64,000 nt of DNA from Mesocentrotus franciscanus (lineage: Eukaryota; Echinodermata; Echinoidea; Camarodonta; Strongylocentrotidae), in assembly GCA_037976565.1 (NCBI GenBank), contig CP137675.1:1001323-1065322 (forward strand), read 5' to 3'. Below the pieces are notes generated by a model, which ran no database searches, had not been told where the DNA came from, and was given only the letters and a program-made list of their open reading frames with translations. The translations under genes and the position numbers were made by a program. Below, one piece after another: positions 48,413 to 59,786 of the stretch; the first letter of the stretch is position 1; the number at the start of each line of letters is the position of its first letter.

Positions 48413-48931
48413 TTAAGGGCATTGGCTCATTACGGTTGACAGTGTCTGTGAAGCATCTTGCTTTCGCCGATGACAGCACAGCTTCTTCGCCAGATATTCC
48501 CTAAACTGTGGCGCGCAGAAAGCGTAGATAAATGGATCAACGGCGCCACTTGACTGGTGCAGAAGGATAAACGTGAACAGTACGATACGATCGTTGACAA
48601 AATTCACCGAAGCCCATCCCGTCATGTACTTGTAGAGGACAAACGTGGAGCGGGGAGCACGAAAGAGAAAGAACACCATCAAGATCAATACCACCATCCT
48701 TGTCAACTTGGTCTGGAGAGCGGCACGGAGACCACCGGGCGCCGCATCCTGTTGCCTATCAACGGAGAGCTGTTTCTTGCGGAAGGAACTACACAGAACG
48801 CGCCAGACAATGCGGGAGTAGCAAAAGATGAGGATGTTGGCTGGGATAAGAAACATGATGGAGTAGGTGTAGATGTGGTTGACCAGCGCCACGGAAGTAT
48901 CCGGCTGACATAGCAAGAAGTAAGATGGTAT
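48413..48931 (-). CDS. Terminal exon of a rhodopsin-class GPCR (TM5-TM7)
   Basis: The exon begins after TCGTGCAG (3' splice site read on the minus strand) at 48931, phase 0, and ends with TAA at 48413-48415: 172 codons. It shows the second extracellular loop (a Cys before PDTSVALVN), TM5 (IYTYSIMFLIPANILIFCYS), a basic third loop, TM6 (LTRMVVLILMVFFLF, then RAPRS in place of the usual C-W-x-P), and TM7 with DPFIYAF, a D-P-x-x-Y variant of N-P-x-x-Y. A Cys-rich start of the tail (KKLCCHRRK) is a likely palmitoylation and helix-8 site. The style fits neuropeptide-type receptors, but the ligand cannot be told. TM1-TM4 exons should lie to the right on the minus strand and were not found, so this may be part of a split gene or an orphan fragment. 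Confidence 0.8.
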   Translation of the reverse strand: MPSYFLLCQPDTSVALVNHIYTYSIMFLIPANILIFCYSRIVWRVLCSSFRKKQLSVDRQQDAAPGGLRAALQTKLTRMVVLILMVFFLFRAPRSTFVLYKYMTGWASVNFVNDRIVLFTFILLHQSSGAVDPFIYAFCAPQFREYLAKKLCCHRRKQDASQTLSTVMSQCP

Positions 48932-49347
48932 CTGCACGACAATTGAAACTTGAAGTACAAAAGACACGAAATAAGATATTATTTTGGGCATTCCACATTT
49001 TTCAAAGTATCATTTATTTTTTTGCAGATTTTTGAAATTATTAATAAACAAATCAATCAAATGATAAAATGAAAGCATAGTGGTATAAATATTTGTGAAG
49101 AGCCTACGAACATGTGGAGCAAGACGTAATTTCCAGTAAGCATAAGCTTGAGTCGGGTACGCCACTGTACAGTAATACAATAAAATGGCTTGATCAGATA
49201 TGGCGCGGTAAACCGCCACAAATGCTACGGGGGGTTTTTACGTGTAAATGAAAGACAACTGCGTGCAAAATATGACTCTCGCCTATTCACTGTGAAGCGT
49301 ATTATACGGAGCCCGGGAGGGGACATGCATGAATTAATTTGTTTAGT

Positions 49348-49760
49348 ATGTCGTTCCCACCTCTTATAAAGTCGTTCCCACCACTTATAAGTCGTTCCCA
49401 CCACTTATGAAGTCATTCCCACCACTTATAAGTCGTCCCCACAACTTATAAGTCGATCATACCACTTATCAGTCGTTCCCACCACTTACAAGTCGTTCCC
49501 ACAACTCATAAGTCGTTCCCACCACTTATAAGTCGTTCCCACAACTCATAAGTCGTTCCCACCACTTATAAAGTCGTTCCCACAACTCATAAGTCGTTCC
49601 CACCACTTATAAAGTCGTTCCCACCACTGATAAGTCGTTCCCACCACTTATAAGTCAATCCTACCACTTATAAGTCGTTCCCACCACTTATAAGTCGCTC
49701 CCACCACTTATAAGTCGTTACCACCACTTATAAGTCGTTCCCTTCACTTATAAGTCGTTT
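49348..49760. repeat. 20-bp tandem array, about 20 copies
   Basis: CACTTATAAGTCGTTCCCAC units of 20 (some 21) bases. Single-base variants such as CACAACTCATAAG alternate in the middle of the array, hinting at two-unit amplification. It lies where the upstream intron of the GPCR would run. Confidence 0.95.
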
Positions 49761-49878
49761 ATTATGTCTGGACTGAATTCTTCGTAAGGCCTATACTTGA
49801 GCGATCATAGATTCGATTTAGAGTCTAAAACTACTGACTTTGTTCTGACCATTTCAGCCAAAAATGGATGGGTCACTA

Positions 49879-50021
49879 CAGGCGCGGATCCAGGATTTTT
49901 CTAATAAGGGGGATTTGAAAATCGCGCAGACCGTTATTTCGACTCAACATACCAATACTGACAAGGTCACATTAGAAGGGGGCCGCGGCCGTTTCGGCCC
50001 CTCCCTCTGGATCCGCTACTG
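49879..50021. mobile_element. hAT-like MITE, 143 bp
   Basis: Ends CAGGCGCGGATCCAGG and CCTCTGGATCCGCTACTG are imperfect inverted copies; CACTA flanks both sides (49874-49878 and 50022-50026). A C-A-G-x-x-G-C-G-G-A-T-C-C-type end is typical of hAT-derived MITEs. The duplication is 5 bp instead of the usual 8, so the subclass is uncertain. Confidence 0.7.
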
Positions 50022-50047
50022 CACTAGTAAACAACAGTTACTGGTTA

Positions 50048-50181
50048 AGCCTAGACATACAAATCTGTTTGGAGGAGTTTTATAACATTATCTGATTTTT
50101 GAGGTAGGAGCTAGGAGAACCTCAAAAGTCAGAAAATGTTATAAAACTCCTCGGAACAGACGGATTTTTCTGTCTAGGGCT
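50048..50181. mobile_element. Palindromic hairpin element
   Basis: AGCCTAGACATACAAATCTG and GAGGAGTTTTATAACATTAT are mirrored by ATGTTATAAAACTCCTCGG and CTGTCTAGGGCT. Arms are about 58 bp with a short loop near 50107-50115. Confidence 0.75.
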
Positions 50182-50399
50182 AGGCCTACGTCACTCAAGC
50201 CCTTCAAAGCAACCAAGCTACATGCATTCGGATGGCTTAGCGCTGAAGGAGGAGCTCGCCGGCGATGGCTAGCCGGGCCGGGGAGCGGCGGCGGGCATAA
50301 TGCATGCAGTGGCACCCTCCGTTGATACCCTTTTCGCCGGCCTGGTAGGAACGAACTTAGTAGGCCTACCGGTATGGCGGGCGGAACGAGCCATATTCA

Positions 50400-50645
50400 A
50401 TGCAACTATACAACTATACATCCATCGAATGGATGTATAGTTTTATCCAATCAGAACGCAGGAAACTGTACCACTATACAACCATACAACCATACGACTA
50501 TACGGCTATGCATCCATCGGACGCATGAATAGTTTCCACCGTGCGGGCCGAAGTGCCATAATTCGGTCACAACCATACGACTATACAGCCATCGAATGGA
50601 CGTATAGTTTTAACCAATCAAAACGCAGGAAACTGTACGTGTTTA
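50400..50645. repeat. Duplicated block with ATCCATCGAATGGAT palindromes
   Basis: ATCGAATGGATGTATAGTTT...AACGCAGGAAACTGTAC occurs at about 50415-50470 and again, slightly changed, at 50589-50638. A third partial copy (CATCCATCGGACGCATGAA) lies between. Each contains an inverted pair around CTATACATCCAT / ATGGATGTATAG. Confidence 0.7.
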
Positions 50646-50754
50646 CACAATTGTACAGTTGTAAACAAGTACAGTCTAATAGTAAACAAGTACGGCCGGG
50701 CGTCTTTGGCTGGGATGAGCACATGTTATGCTAGAATGCACATTTGCTGCTCAG

Positions 50755-51736
50755 TGAGAAACTATTGCACGTGCAGGGGTTTCTCTGCCTGCGCACAGAG
50801 AAACTACTGCTCGTGCGGTAGTTAAAACCACTGATCAGGGGTTTCTCTGCTTGCGCGGAGAGAAACTACTACTCGTGCAGCAGTAGTTAAAACCACTGAT
50901 CAGGGGTTTCTCTGCTTGCGCGGAGAGAAACTACTACTCGTGCAGTAGTTAAAACCACTGATCAGGGGTTTCTCTGCTTGCGCAGAGAGAAACTACTACT
51001 CGTGCAGTAGTTAAAACCACTGATCAGTAGTTAAAACCACTGATCAGGGGTTTCTCTGCTTGCGCGGAGAGAAACTACTACTCGTGCAGTAGTTAAAACC
51101 ACTGATCAGGGTTTCTCTCTGCTTGCGCGGAGAGAAACTACTACTCGTGCAGTAGTTAAAACCACTGATCAGGGGTTTCTCTGCTTGCGCAGAGAGAAAC
51201 TACTACTCGTGCAGTAGTTAAAACCACTGATCAGGGGTTCTCTGCTTGCGCGGAGAGAAACTACTACTCGTGCAGTAGTTAAAACCACTGATCAGTAGTT
51301 AAAACCACTGATCAGGGGTTTCTCTGCTTGCGCAGAGAGAAACTACTACTCGTGCAGTAGTTAAAACCACTGATCAGTAGTTAAAACCACTGATCAGGGG
51401 TTTCTCTGCTTGCGCAGAGAGAAACTACTACTCGTGCAGTAGTTAAAACCATTGATCAGTAGTTAAAACCACTGATCAGGGGTTTCTCTGCTTGCGCGGA
51501 GAGAAACTACTACTCGTGCAGTAGTTAAAACCACTGATCAGGGGTTTCTCTGCTTGCGCGGAGAGAAACTACTACTCGTGCAGTAGTTAAAACCACTGAT
51601 CAGTAGTTAAAACCACTGATCAGGGGTTTCTGCTTGCGCAGAGAGAAACTACTACTCGTGCAGGGGTTTATCTGCTTGCGCAGAGAGAAACTACTACTCG
51701 TGCAGGGGTTTATCTGCCTGCGCACAGAGAAACTAT
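50755..51736. repeat. 62-bp hairpin-forming tandem array
   Basis: About 14 units built of GGGGTTTCTCTGCTTGCGCG, GAGAGAAACTACTACTCGTG and CAGTAGTTAAAACCACTGATCA (shown in pieces). Some units carry an extra 20-bp GTAGTTAAAACCACTGATCA, which creates a perfect ACTGATCAGT palindrome. Two stems per unit are possible: GTTTCTCT with AGAGAAAC, and ACTAC with GTAGT. Both array edges have the variant CTGCCTGCGCACAGAGAAAC. Confidence 0.93.
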
Positions 51737-51739
51737 TCA

Positions 51740-51996
51740 CCATTGCAACCACTTCAATGAAATGTTAGTTTTATTTAGGGGAACCTATAATCTCCAAGCT
51801 GAGCTTTTAATAGGTTCCTCACATTTCACCCTGTATAACCTACTATTCAATACAATTAATTTCGACGTCTTTTACAAAGAATTGATTATATAATGTGATA
51901 CTTTTAGTATATTTCATATTATGTTCTAATTTTGTCAATTATGTGAATTCTATTTTATGTGAAATGTGAAACAAAATAAACTTGAAACTTGAAACT
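51740..51996 (+). mobile_element. Probable LINE 3' end with AAACTTG tail
   Basis: An AT-rich, non-coding segment containing AATCTCCAAGCTGAGC and AATAGGTTCCTC. It ends in AAATAAACTTGAAACTTGAA and one more ACTTGA, a short tandem tail typical of invertebrate non-LTR elements. The macrosatellite begins at the last bases of this tail. Confidence 0.6.
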
Positions 51997-53111
51997 TGAT
52001 AGTGGTGGTGATGGGTAAGGAGGTCTTGATAAGGTCTATATAGTGGAACAAAATAAAAGTAAAAATTGCCGTGAGAAATTTGTTTTTGTTTTTATTTTGA
52101 CAAGGGGGCAGGATATAATGATAAATAAATACAGAAACAAAAACATTAAAAATACGAAATGTAAACATAAATGTGCAAACGTTAGGCCTAATTAATTAAT
52201 TCAAAGCAAACACAGAAAATACATGCAGGTTCAGAAAAAGTTAAACATAAGGCCTGATTAATTCGAGACAAACACAGGAAAAAATGTAATAGATATTCAA
52301 GTCAGTGTATTCATGCAATTAGGCGCGGGTTCAGGGGAGCCGAGGGAAAGAGGAGAGAAGGGCAAAGAAAGAAGAGGAAGAAAAAGAAAAGGAGGAAAAG
52401 AAGGGTATCGGGGCCGAAAGGGCCTTGCCTCCCAGACTGTTGCCTCCCCCCGCCTTCCGCCCCCGCCCCCTTTCCATCAGAAAAAAAGAAAGAAGGAAGG
52501 AAAGGAAAATAGAGGGAGAAGAAAAGAAAAGAAGGGGGATATCAGTTGCGATTTTCCCACCAACAAGTTGTGGATCGGTGGGGGCAAAGGCCTTTGCCTC
52601 CCCGCCAAAAAAAAGAGAGAAGGAAGGAAAGGGAAAGATGAGAGCTAAAAGGAACAAAAAGAGGAAGAACAAAAGAAAAGGGTGACAAGAAGGGAGATCA
52701 GTTGCGATTTTTCCAACGAACAAGGTGTTGATCGGGGAGGGCTGAAAGGCCCTTGCCTGCCCCCCCCTCAGCAAAAAACAAGAGACAGAGAGAGAAGGAA
52801 GGAAAGGGAAAGGGAAAGAAGAGAGAAAGGGAAAGAAAATAAAGAGGAAGAAGAAAAGAAAAGGGGGAAAATAAGGGAAGATCAGTTGCGATTTTTAACA
52901 TTGTACAACTACATTTCAACTACATTTTCATTTTGTTGAGATGTGTTTAATAAATGTTTTCTACAAAAAGTTTTCGGGGCCATGTGGTGTCCCCCCGCCT
53001 ACGCAACAGATCAGCCGTGGGTGTCCCCTATCCATTATTTCGCTTTCTTATTATCATTTTGTTTATTGCTCATTTCACTTTTTTAAAATGAATAGCGACC
53101 CTCTTCTCTTC
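51996..53111. repeat. Macrosatellite unit 1 (1116 bp, divergent edge copy)
   Basis: Edge unit. It lacks the TCTAGCCCTCGTAACAAC block after GTTTTTATTTTG, has extra AAATA insertions near 52124-52150, and carries one TTGATC-type B module. Confidence 0.9.
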
Positions 53112-54488
53112 TTGATAGTGGTGGTGATGGGTAAGGAGGTCTTGATAAGGTCTATATAGTGCAACAAAATAAAAGTAAAAATTGCCGTGAGAAATTTGTT
53201 TTTGTTTTTATTTTGGGGTGGGTATCTAGCCCTCGTAACAACAAGGGGCAGGATATAATGATAAATACAGAAAAAACACAGAAAAATACGAAATGTAAAC
53301 ATAAATGTGCAAACATTAGGCCTAATTAATTCGAGACATGATCAATTCAAAGCAAACACAGAAAATACATGCAGGTTCAGAAAAAGTTAAACGTAAGGCC
53401 TGATTAATTCGAGACAAACACAGAAAAAAATGTAATAGATATTCAAGTCAGTGTATACATGCAATCAGGCGCGGATCCAGGGAGCCGAGGGGCCTTGCCC
53501 CCCCGCAAAAAAAGAGAAGAGAGAGAGAGAGAGAGAAGGAAAAGAAGGGAAAGGGAAAGAGGAGAGAAAGGGATAGAAAGAAGAGGAAGAGAGAGAGAAA
53601 AGGAGGAAAAGAAGGGGATCGGGGCCGAAAGGGCCTTGCCTCCCAGACTGTTGCCTCCCCGCCCCTTCCCATCAGAAAAAAAAGAAGGAAGGAAAGGAAA
53701 ATAGAGGAAGAAGAAAAGAAAAGAAGGGGATATCAGTTGCGATTTTCCCACCAACAAGTTATGGATCGGTGGGGAGCAAAGGCTTTGCCTCCAAAAAAAA
53801 AAGAGAGAAGGAAAGGAAAGGGAAAGGGAAAGAGGAGAGCTAAAAGGAACAAAAAGAGGAAGAACAAAAGAAAAGGGTGACAAGAAGGGAGATCAGTTGC
53901 GATTTTTCCAACGAACAAGGTGTTAATCGGGGAGGGCTGAAAGGCCCTTGCCTGCCCCCTCAGCAAAAAACAAGAGACAGAGAGAGAAGGAAGGAAAGGG
54001 AAAAGGAAAGAGGAGAGCTAAAAGGGAACAAAAAAGAGGAAGAACAAAAGAAAAGGGTGACAAGAAGGGAGATCAGTTGCGATTTTTCCAACGAACAAGG
54101 TGTTGATCGGGGAGGGCTGAAAGGCCCTTGCCTGCCCCCTCAGCAAAAAACAAGAGACAGAGAGAGAAGGAAGGAAAGGGAAAGGGAAAGAGGAGAGAAA
54201 GGGAAAGAAAATAAAGAGGAAGAAGAAGAAAAAAAGGGGGAAAATAAGGGAAGATCAGTTGCGATTTTTAACATTGTACAACTACATTTCAACTACATTT
54301 TCATTTTGTTGAGATGTATGTGTTTAATAAATGTTTTCTACAAAAAGTATTCGGGGCCATGTGGTGTCCCCCCCCCTACGCAACAGATCAGCCGTGGGTG
54401 TCCCCTATCCATTATTTCGCTTTCTTATTATCATTTTTTTATTGCTCATTTCACTTTTTTTTAAATGAATAGCGACCCTCTTCTCTTC
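53112..54488. repeat. Macrosatellite unit 2 (1377 bp, long class)
   Basis: Contains two copies of the roughly 180-bp B module (near 53890 and 54070), the first with GTGTTAATCGG and the second with GTGTTGATCGG. Confidence 0.93.
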
Positions 54489-55682
54489 TTGATAGTGGTG
54501 GTGATGGGTAAGGAGGTCTTGATAAGGTCTATATAGTGCAACAAAATAAAAGTAAAATTGCCGTGAGAAATTTGTTTTTGTTTTTATTTTGGGGTGGATA
54601 TCTAGCCCTCGTAACAACAAGGGGCAGGATATAATGATAAATACAGAAAAACACAGAAAAATACGAAATGTAAACATAAATGTGCAAACATTAGGCCTAA
54701 TTAATTCGAGACATGATCAATTCAAAGCAAACACAGAAAATACATGCAGGTTCAGAAAAAGTTAAACGTAAGGCCTGATTAATTCGAGACAAACACAGAA
54801 AAAAATGTAATAGATATTCAAGTCAGTGTATACATGCAATCAGGCGCGGATCCAGGGAGCCGAGGGGCCTTGCCCCTCCCGCAAAAAAGAGAGAGAGAGA
54901 GAGAGAGAGAGAAGGAAAAGAAGGGAAAGGGAAAGAGGAGAGAAGGGAGAAAGAAGAGAAGAGAGAGAGAGAGAAAAGGAGGAAAAGAAGGGGATCCCGA
55001 AAGGGCCTTGCCTCCCAGACTGTTGCCTCCCCTGCCCCCTTCCCATCAGAAAAAGAAAGAAGGAAGGAAAGGAAAATAGAGGAAGAAGAAAAGAAAAGAA
55101 GGGGATATCAGTTGCGATTTTCCCACCAACAAGTTATGGATCGGTGGGGAGCAAAGGCCTTGCCTCCCGCCAAAAAAAAAGAGAGAAGGAAAGGAAAGGG
55201 AAAGATGAGAGCTAAAAGGGAACAAAAAGAGGAAGAACAAAAGAAAAGGGTGACAAGAAGGGGAGATCAGTTGCGATTTTTCCAACGAACAAGGTGTTAA
55301 TCGGGAGGGCTGAAAGGCCCTTGCCTGCCCCCCCTCAGCAAAAACAAGAGACAGAGAGAGAAGGAAGGAAAGGGAAAGGGAAAGAGGAGAGAAAGGGAAA
55401 GAAAATAAAGAGGAAGAAGAAGAAAAAAAGGGGGAAAATAAGGGAAGATCAGTTGCGATTTTTAACATTGTACAACTACATTTCAACTACATTTTCATTT
55501 TGTTGAGATGTATGTGTTTAATAAATGTTTTCTACAAAAGTATTCGGGGCCATGTGGTGTCCCCCCGCCTACGCAACAGATCAGCCGTGGGTGTCCCCTA
55601 TCCATTATTTCGCTTTCTTATTATCATTTTGTTTATTGCTCATTTCACTTTTTTTTAAATGAATAGCGACCCTCTTCTCTTC
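54489..55682. repeat. Macrosatellite unit 3 (1194 bp, short class)
   Basis: One B module (TTAATC type, near 55266). The GATCGGGGCCGAAAGGG island is shortened to GATCCCGAAAGGG near 54993. Confidence 0.93.
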
Positions 55683-57051
55683 TTGATAGTGGTGGTGATG
55701 GGTAAGGAGGTCTTGATAAGGTCTATATAGTGCAACAAAATAAAAGTAAAATTGCCGTGAGAAATTTGTTTTTGTTTTTATTTTGGGGTGATATCTAGCC
55801 CTCGTAACAACAAGGGGCAGGATATAATGATAAATACAGAAAAACACAGAAAAATACGAAATGTAAACATAAATGTGCAAACATTAGGCCTAATTAATTC
55901 GAGACATGATCAATTCAAAGCAAACACAGAAAATACATGCAGGTTCAGAAAAGTTAAACGTAAGGCCTGATTAATTCGAGACAAACACAGAAAAAAATGT
56001 AATAGATATTCAAGTCAGTGTATACATGCAATCAGGCGCGGATCCAGGGAGCCGAGGGGCCTTGCCCCCCTCCCGCAAAAAAAGAGAAGAGAGAGAGAGA
56101 GAGAGAAGAAAAGAAGGGAAAGGGAAAGAGGAGAGAAAGGGAAAGAAAGAAGAGGAAGAGAGAGAGAAAGGAGGAAAAGAAGGGGATCGGGGCCGAAAGG
56201 GCCTTGCCTCCCAGACTGTTGCCTCCCTGCCCCTTCCCATCAGAAAAAAGAAGGAAGGAAAGGAAAATAGAGGAAGAAGAAAAGAAAAGAAGGGGATATC
56301 AGTTGCGATTTTCCCACCAACAAGTTATGGATCGGTGGGGAGCAAAGGCCTTTGCCTCCCCCCCCCCAAAAAAAAAAGAGAGAAGGAAAGGAAAGGGAAA
56401 GATGAGAGCTAAAAGGGAACAAAAAAGAGGAAGAACAAAAGAAAAGGGTGACAAGAAGGGGAGATCAGTTGCGATTTTTCCAACGAACAAGGTGTTAATC
56501 GGGGAGGGCTGAAAGGCCCTTGCCTGCCCCCCCAGCAAAAACAAGAGACAGAGAGAGAAGGAAGGAAAGGGAAAAGGAAAGAGGAGAGCTAAAAGGGAAC
56601 AAAAAAGAGGAAGAACAAAAGAAAAGGGTGACAAGAAGGGGAGATCAGTTGCGATTTTTCCAACGAACAAGGTGTTGATCGGGGAGGGCTGAAAGGCCCT
56701 TGCCTGCCCCCTCAGCAAAAAACAAGAGACAGAGAGAGAAGAAGGAAAGGGAAAGGGAAAGAGGAGAGAAAGGGAAAGAAAATAAAGAGGAAGAAGAAAA
56801 AAAGGGGAAAATAAGGGAAGATCAGTTGCGATTTTTAACATTGTACAACTACATTTCAACTACATTTTCATTTTGTTGAGATGTATGTGTTTAATAAATG
56901 TTTTCTACAAAAGTATTCGGCCATGTGGTGTCCCCCCGCCTACGCAACAGATCAGCCGTGGGTGTCCCCTATCCATTATTTCGCTTTCTTATTATCATTT
57001 TTTTATTGCTCATTTCACTTTTTTTTTAAAATGAATAGCGACCCTCTCTTC
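55683..57051. repeat. Macrosatellite unit 4 (1369 bp, long class)
   Basis: Two B modules near 56463 and 56643, in the same TTAATC then TTGATC order as unit 2. Confidence 0.93.
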
Positions 57052-58241
57052 TTGATAGTGGTGGTGATGGGTAAGGAGGTCTTGATAAGGTCTATATAGT
57101 GCAACAAAATAAAAGTAAAATTGCCGTGAGAAATTTGTTTTTGTTTTTATTTTGGGGTGGATATATCTAGCCCTCGTAACAAAAGGGGCAGGATATAATG
57201 ATAAATACAGAAAAACACAGAAAAATACGAAATGTAAACATAAATGTGCAAACATTAGGCCTAATTAATTCGAGACATGATCAATTCAAAGCAAACACAG
57301 AAAATACATGCAGGTTCAGAAAAAGTTAAACGTAAGGCCTGATTAATTCGAGACAAACACAGAAAAAAAAATGTAATAGATATTCAAGTCAGTGTATACA
57401 TGCTATCAGGCGCGGATCCAGGGGAGCCGAGGGTGCCTTGCCCCCCCCCCGCAAAAAAGAGAGAGAGAGAGAGAAGGAAAAGAAGGGAAAGGGAAAGAGA
57501 GAAGGGGATAGAAAGAAGAGGAAGAGAGAGAGAGAAAAGGAGGAAAAGAAGGGGATCGGGGGCCGAAAGGGCCTTGCCTCCCAGACTGTTGCCTCCCGTC
57601 CCCCCCTTCCCATCAGAAAAAGAAAGAAGGAAGGAAAGGAAAATAGAGGAAGAAGAAAAGAAAAGAAGAGGGATATCAGTTGCGATTTTCCCACCAACAA
57701 GTTATGGATGTGGGGAGCAAAGGCCTTTGCCCCCGCCAAAAAAGAGAGAAGGAAAAGGAAAGGGAAAGATGAGAGCTAAAAGGGAACAAAAAAGAGGAAG
57801 AACAAAAGAAAAGGGTGACAAGAAGGGGAGATCAGTTGCGATTTTTCCAACGAACAAGGTGTTAATCGGGAGGGCTGAAAGGTCTTTGCCTGCCCCCTCA
57901 GCAAAAAAAACAAGAGACAGAGAGAGAAGGAAGGAAAAGGAAAGGGAAAGAGGAGAGAAAGGGAAAGAAAATAAAGAGGGAGAAGAAAAAAAAGGGGGAA
58001 ATAAGGAAGATCAGTTGCGATTTTTAACATTGTACAACTACATTTCAACTACATTTTCATTTTGTTGAGATGTATGTGTTTAATAAATGTTTTCTACAAA
58101 AGTATTCGGCCATGTGGTGTCCCCCCCGCCTACGCAACAGATCAGCCGTGGGTGTCCCCTATCCATTATTTCGCTTTCTTATTATCATTTTTTTTATTGC
58201 TCATTTCACTTTTTTTTAAATGAATAGCGACCTCTCTCTTC
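57052..58241. repeat. Macrosatellite unit 5 (1190 bp, short class)
   Basis: One B module near 57831, with GGTCTTTGCC in place of GGCCCTTGCC. Confidence 0.93.
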
Positions 58242-59286
58242 TTGATAGTGGTGATGGGTAAGGAGGTCTTGATAAGGTCTATATAGTGCAACAAAATAAA
58301 AGTAAAATTGCCGTGAGAAATTTGTTTTTGTTTTTATTTTGGGGTGGATATCAGCCCTCGTAACAACAAGGGGCAGGATATAATGATAAATACAGAAAAC
58401 ACAGAAAAATACGAAATGTAAACATAAATGTGCAAACATTAGCCTAATTAATTGAGACATGATCAATTCAAAGCAAACACAGAAAATACATGCAGGTTCA
58501 GAAAAGTTAAACGTAAGGCCTGATTAATTGAGACAAACACAGAAAAAAATGTAATAGATATTCAAGTCAGTGTATACATGAATCAGGCGCGGATCCAGGG
58601 GAGCCGAGGCCTTGCCCCTCCCCGCAAAAAAAGAGAAGAGAGAGAGAGAGAAGGAAAAGAAGGGAAAGGGAAAGAGGAGAGAAGGGGATAGAAAGAAGAG
58701 GAAGAGAGAGAGAGAAAAGGAGGAAAAGAAAGGGGATCGGGGGCCGAAAGGGCCTTGCCTCCCAGACTGTTGCCTCCCCTGTCCCCCCTTCCCATCAGAA
58801 AAAGAAAGAAGGAAGGAAAGGAAAATAGAGGAAGAAGAAAAGAAAAGAAGAGGGATATCAGTTGTGATTTTCCCACCAACAAGTTATGGATCGGGAGGGG
58901 ACAGGCCTGCCTCCCGCCAAAAAAAAGAGAGAAGGAAAGGGAAAGGGAAAGATGAGAGCTAAAAGGGAACAAAAAAGAGGAAGAACAAAAGAAAAGGGTG
59001 ACAAGAAGGGGAGATCAGTTGCGATTTTTCCAACGAACAAGGTGTTAATCGGGGAGGGCTGAAAGGCCTTGCCTGCCCTCAGCAAAAAAACAAGAGACAG
59101 AGAGAGAAGGAAGGAAAGGGAAAGAGGAGAGAAAGGGAAAGAAAATAAAGAGGAAGAAGAAAAAAAAGGGGAAAATAAGGGAAGATCAGTTGCGATTTTT
59201 AATATTGTAACAACTACATTTCAACTACATTTTCATTTTGTTGAGATGTATGTGTTTAATAAATGTTTTCTACAAAGTATTCGGGG
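58242..59286. repeat. Macrosatellite unit 6, cut by assembly gap
   Basis: Short class by its single B module near 59012. Many small deletions relative to its neighbours (GGTGGTGATGGG reduced to GGTGATGGG, TTCGAGAC to TTGAGAC). Ends at TATTCGGGG before the Ns. Confidence 0.9.
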
Positions 59287-59786
59287 NNNNNNNNNNNNNN
59301 NNNNNNNNNNNNNNNNNNNNNNNNNNNNNNNNNNNNNNNNNNNNNNNNNNNNNNNNNNNNNNNNNNNNNNNNNNNNNNNNNNNNNNNNNNNNNNNNNNNN
59401 NNNNNNNNNNNNNNNNNNNNNNNNNNNNNNNNNNNNNNNNNNNNNNNNNNNNNNNNNNNNNNNNNNNNNNNNNNNNNNNNNNNNNNNNNNNNNNNNNNNN
59501 NNNNNNNNNNNNNNNNNNNNNNNNNNNNNNNNNNNNNNNNNNNNNNNNNNNNNNNNNNNNNNNNNNNNNNNNNNNNNNNNNNNNNNNNNNNNNNNNNNNN
59601 NNNNNNNNNNNNNNNNNNNNNNNNNNNNNNNNNNNNNNNNNNNNNNNNNNNNNNNNNNNNNNNNNNNNNNNNNNNNNNNNNNNNNNNNNNNNNNNNNNNN
59701 NNNNNNNNNNNNNNNNNNNNNNNNNNNNNNNNNNNNNNNNNNNNNNNNNNNNNNNNNNNNNNNNNNNNNNNNNNNNNNNNNNNNNN
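59287..59786. other. Assembly gap, exactly 500 N
   Basis: A round-number run of N inside the macrosatellite. Predicted peptides that cross it are meaningless. Confidence 0.99.

Noticed and set aside
48557..48913. 118-codon + strand frame
   Set aside because: Antisense shadow of the GPCR exon.
49010..49219. Minus-strand frame (YPTQAYAYWKLRLAPHVRR) as an upstream GPCR exon
   Set aside because: It has a loose resemblance to an intracellular loop, but no clean splice sites in a phase that fits 48931, and CAGTGGCGTACC nearby looks like a transposon end.
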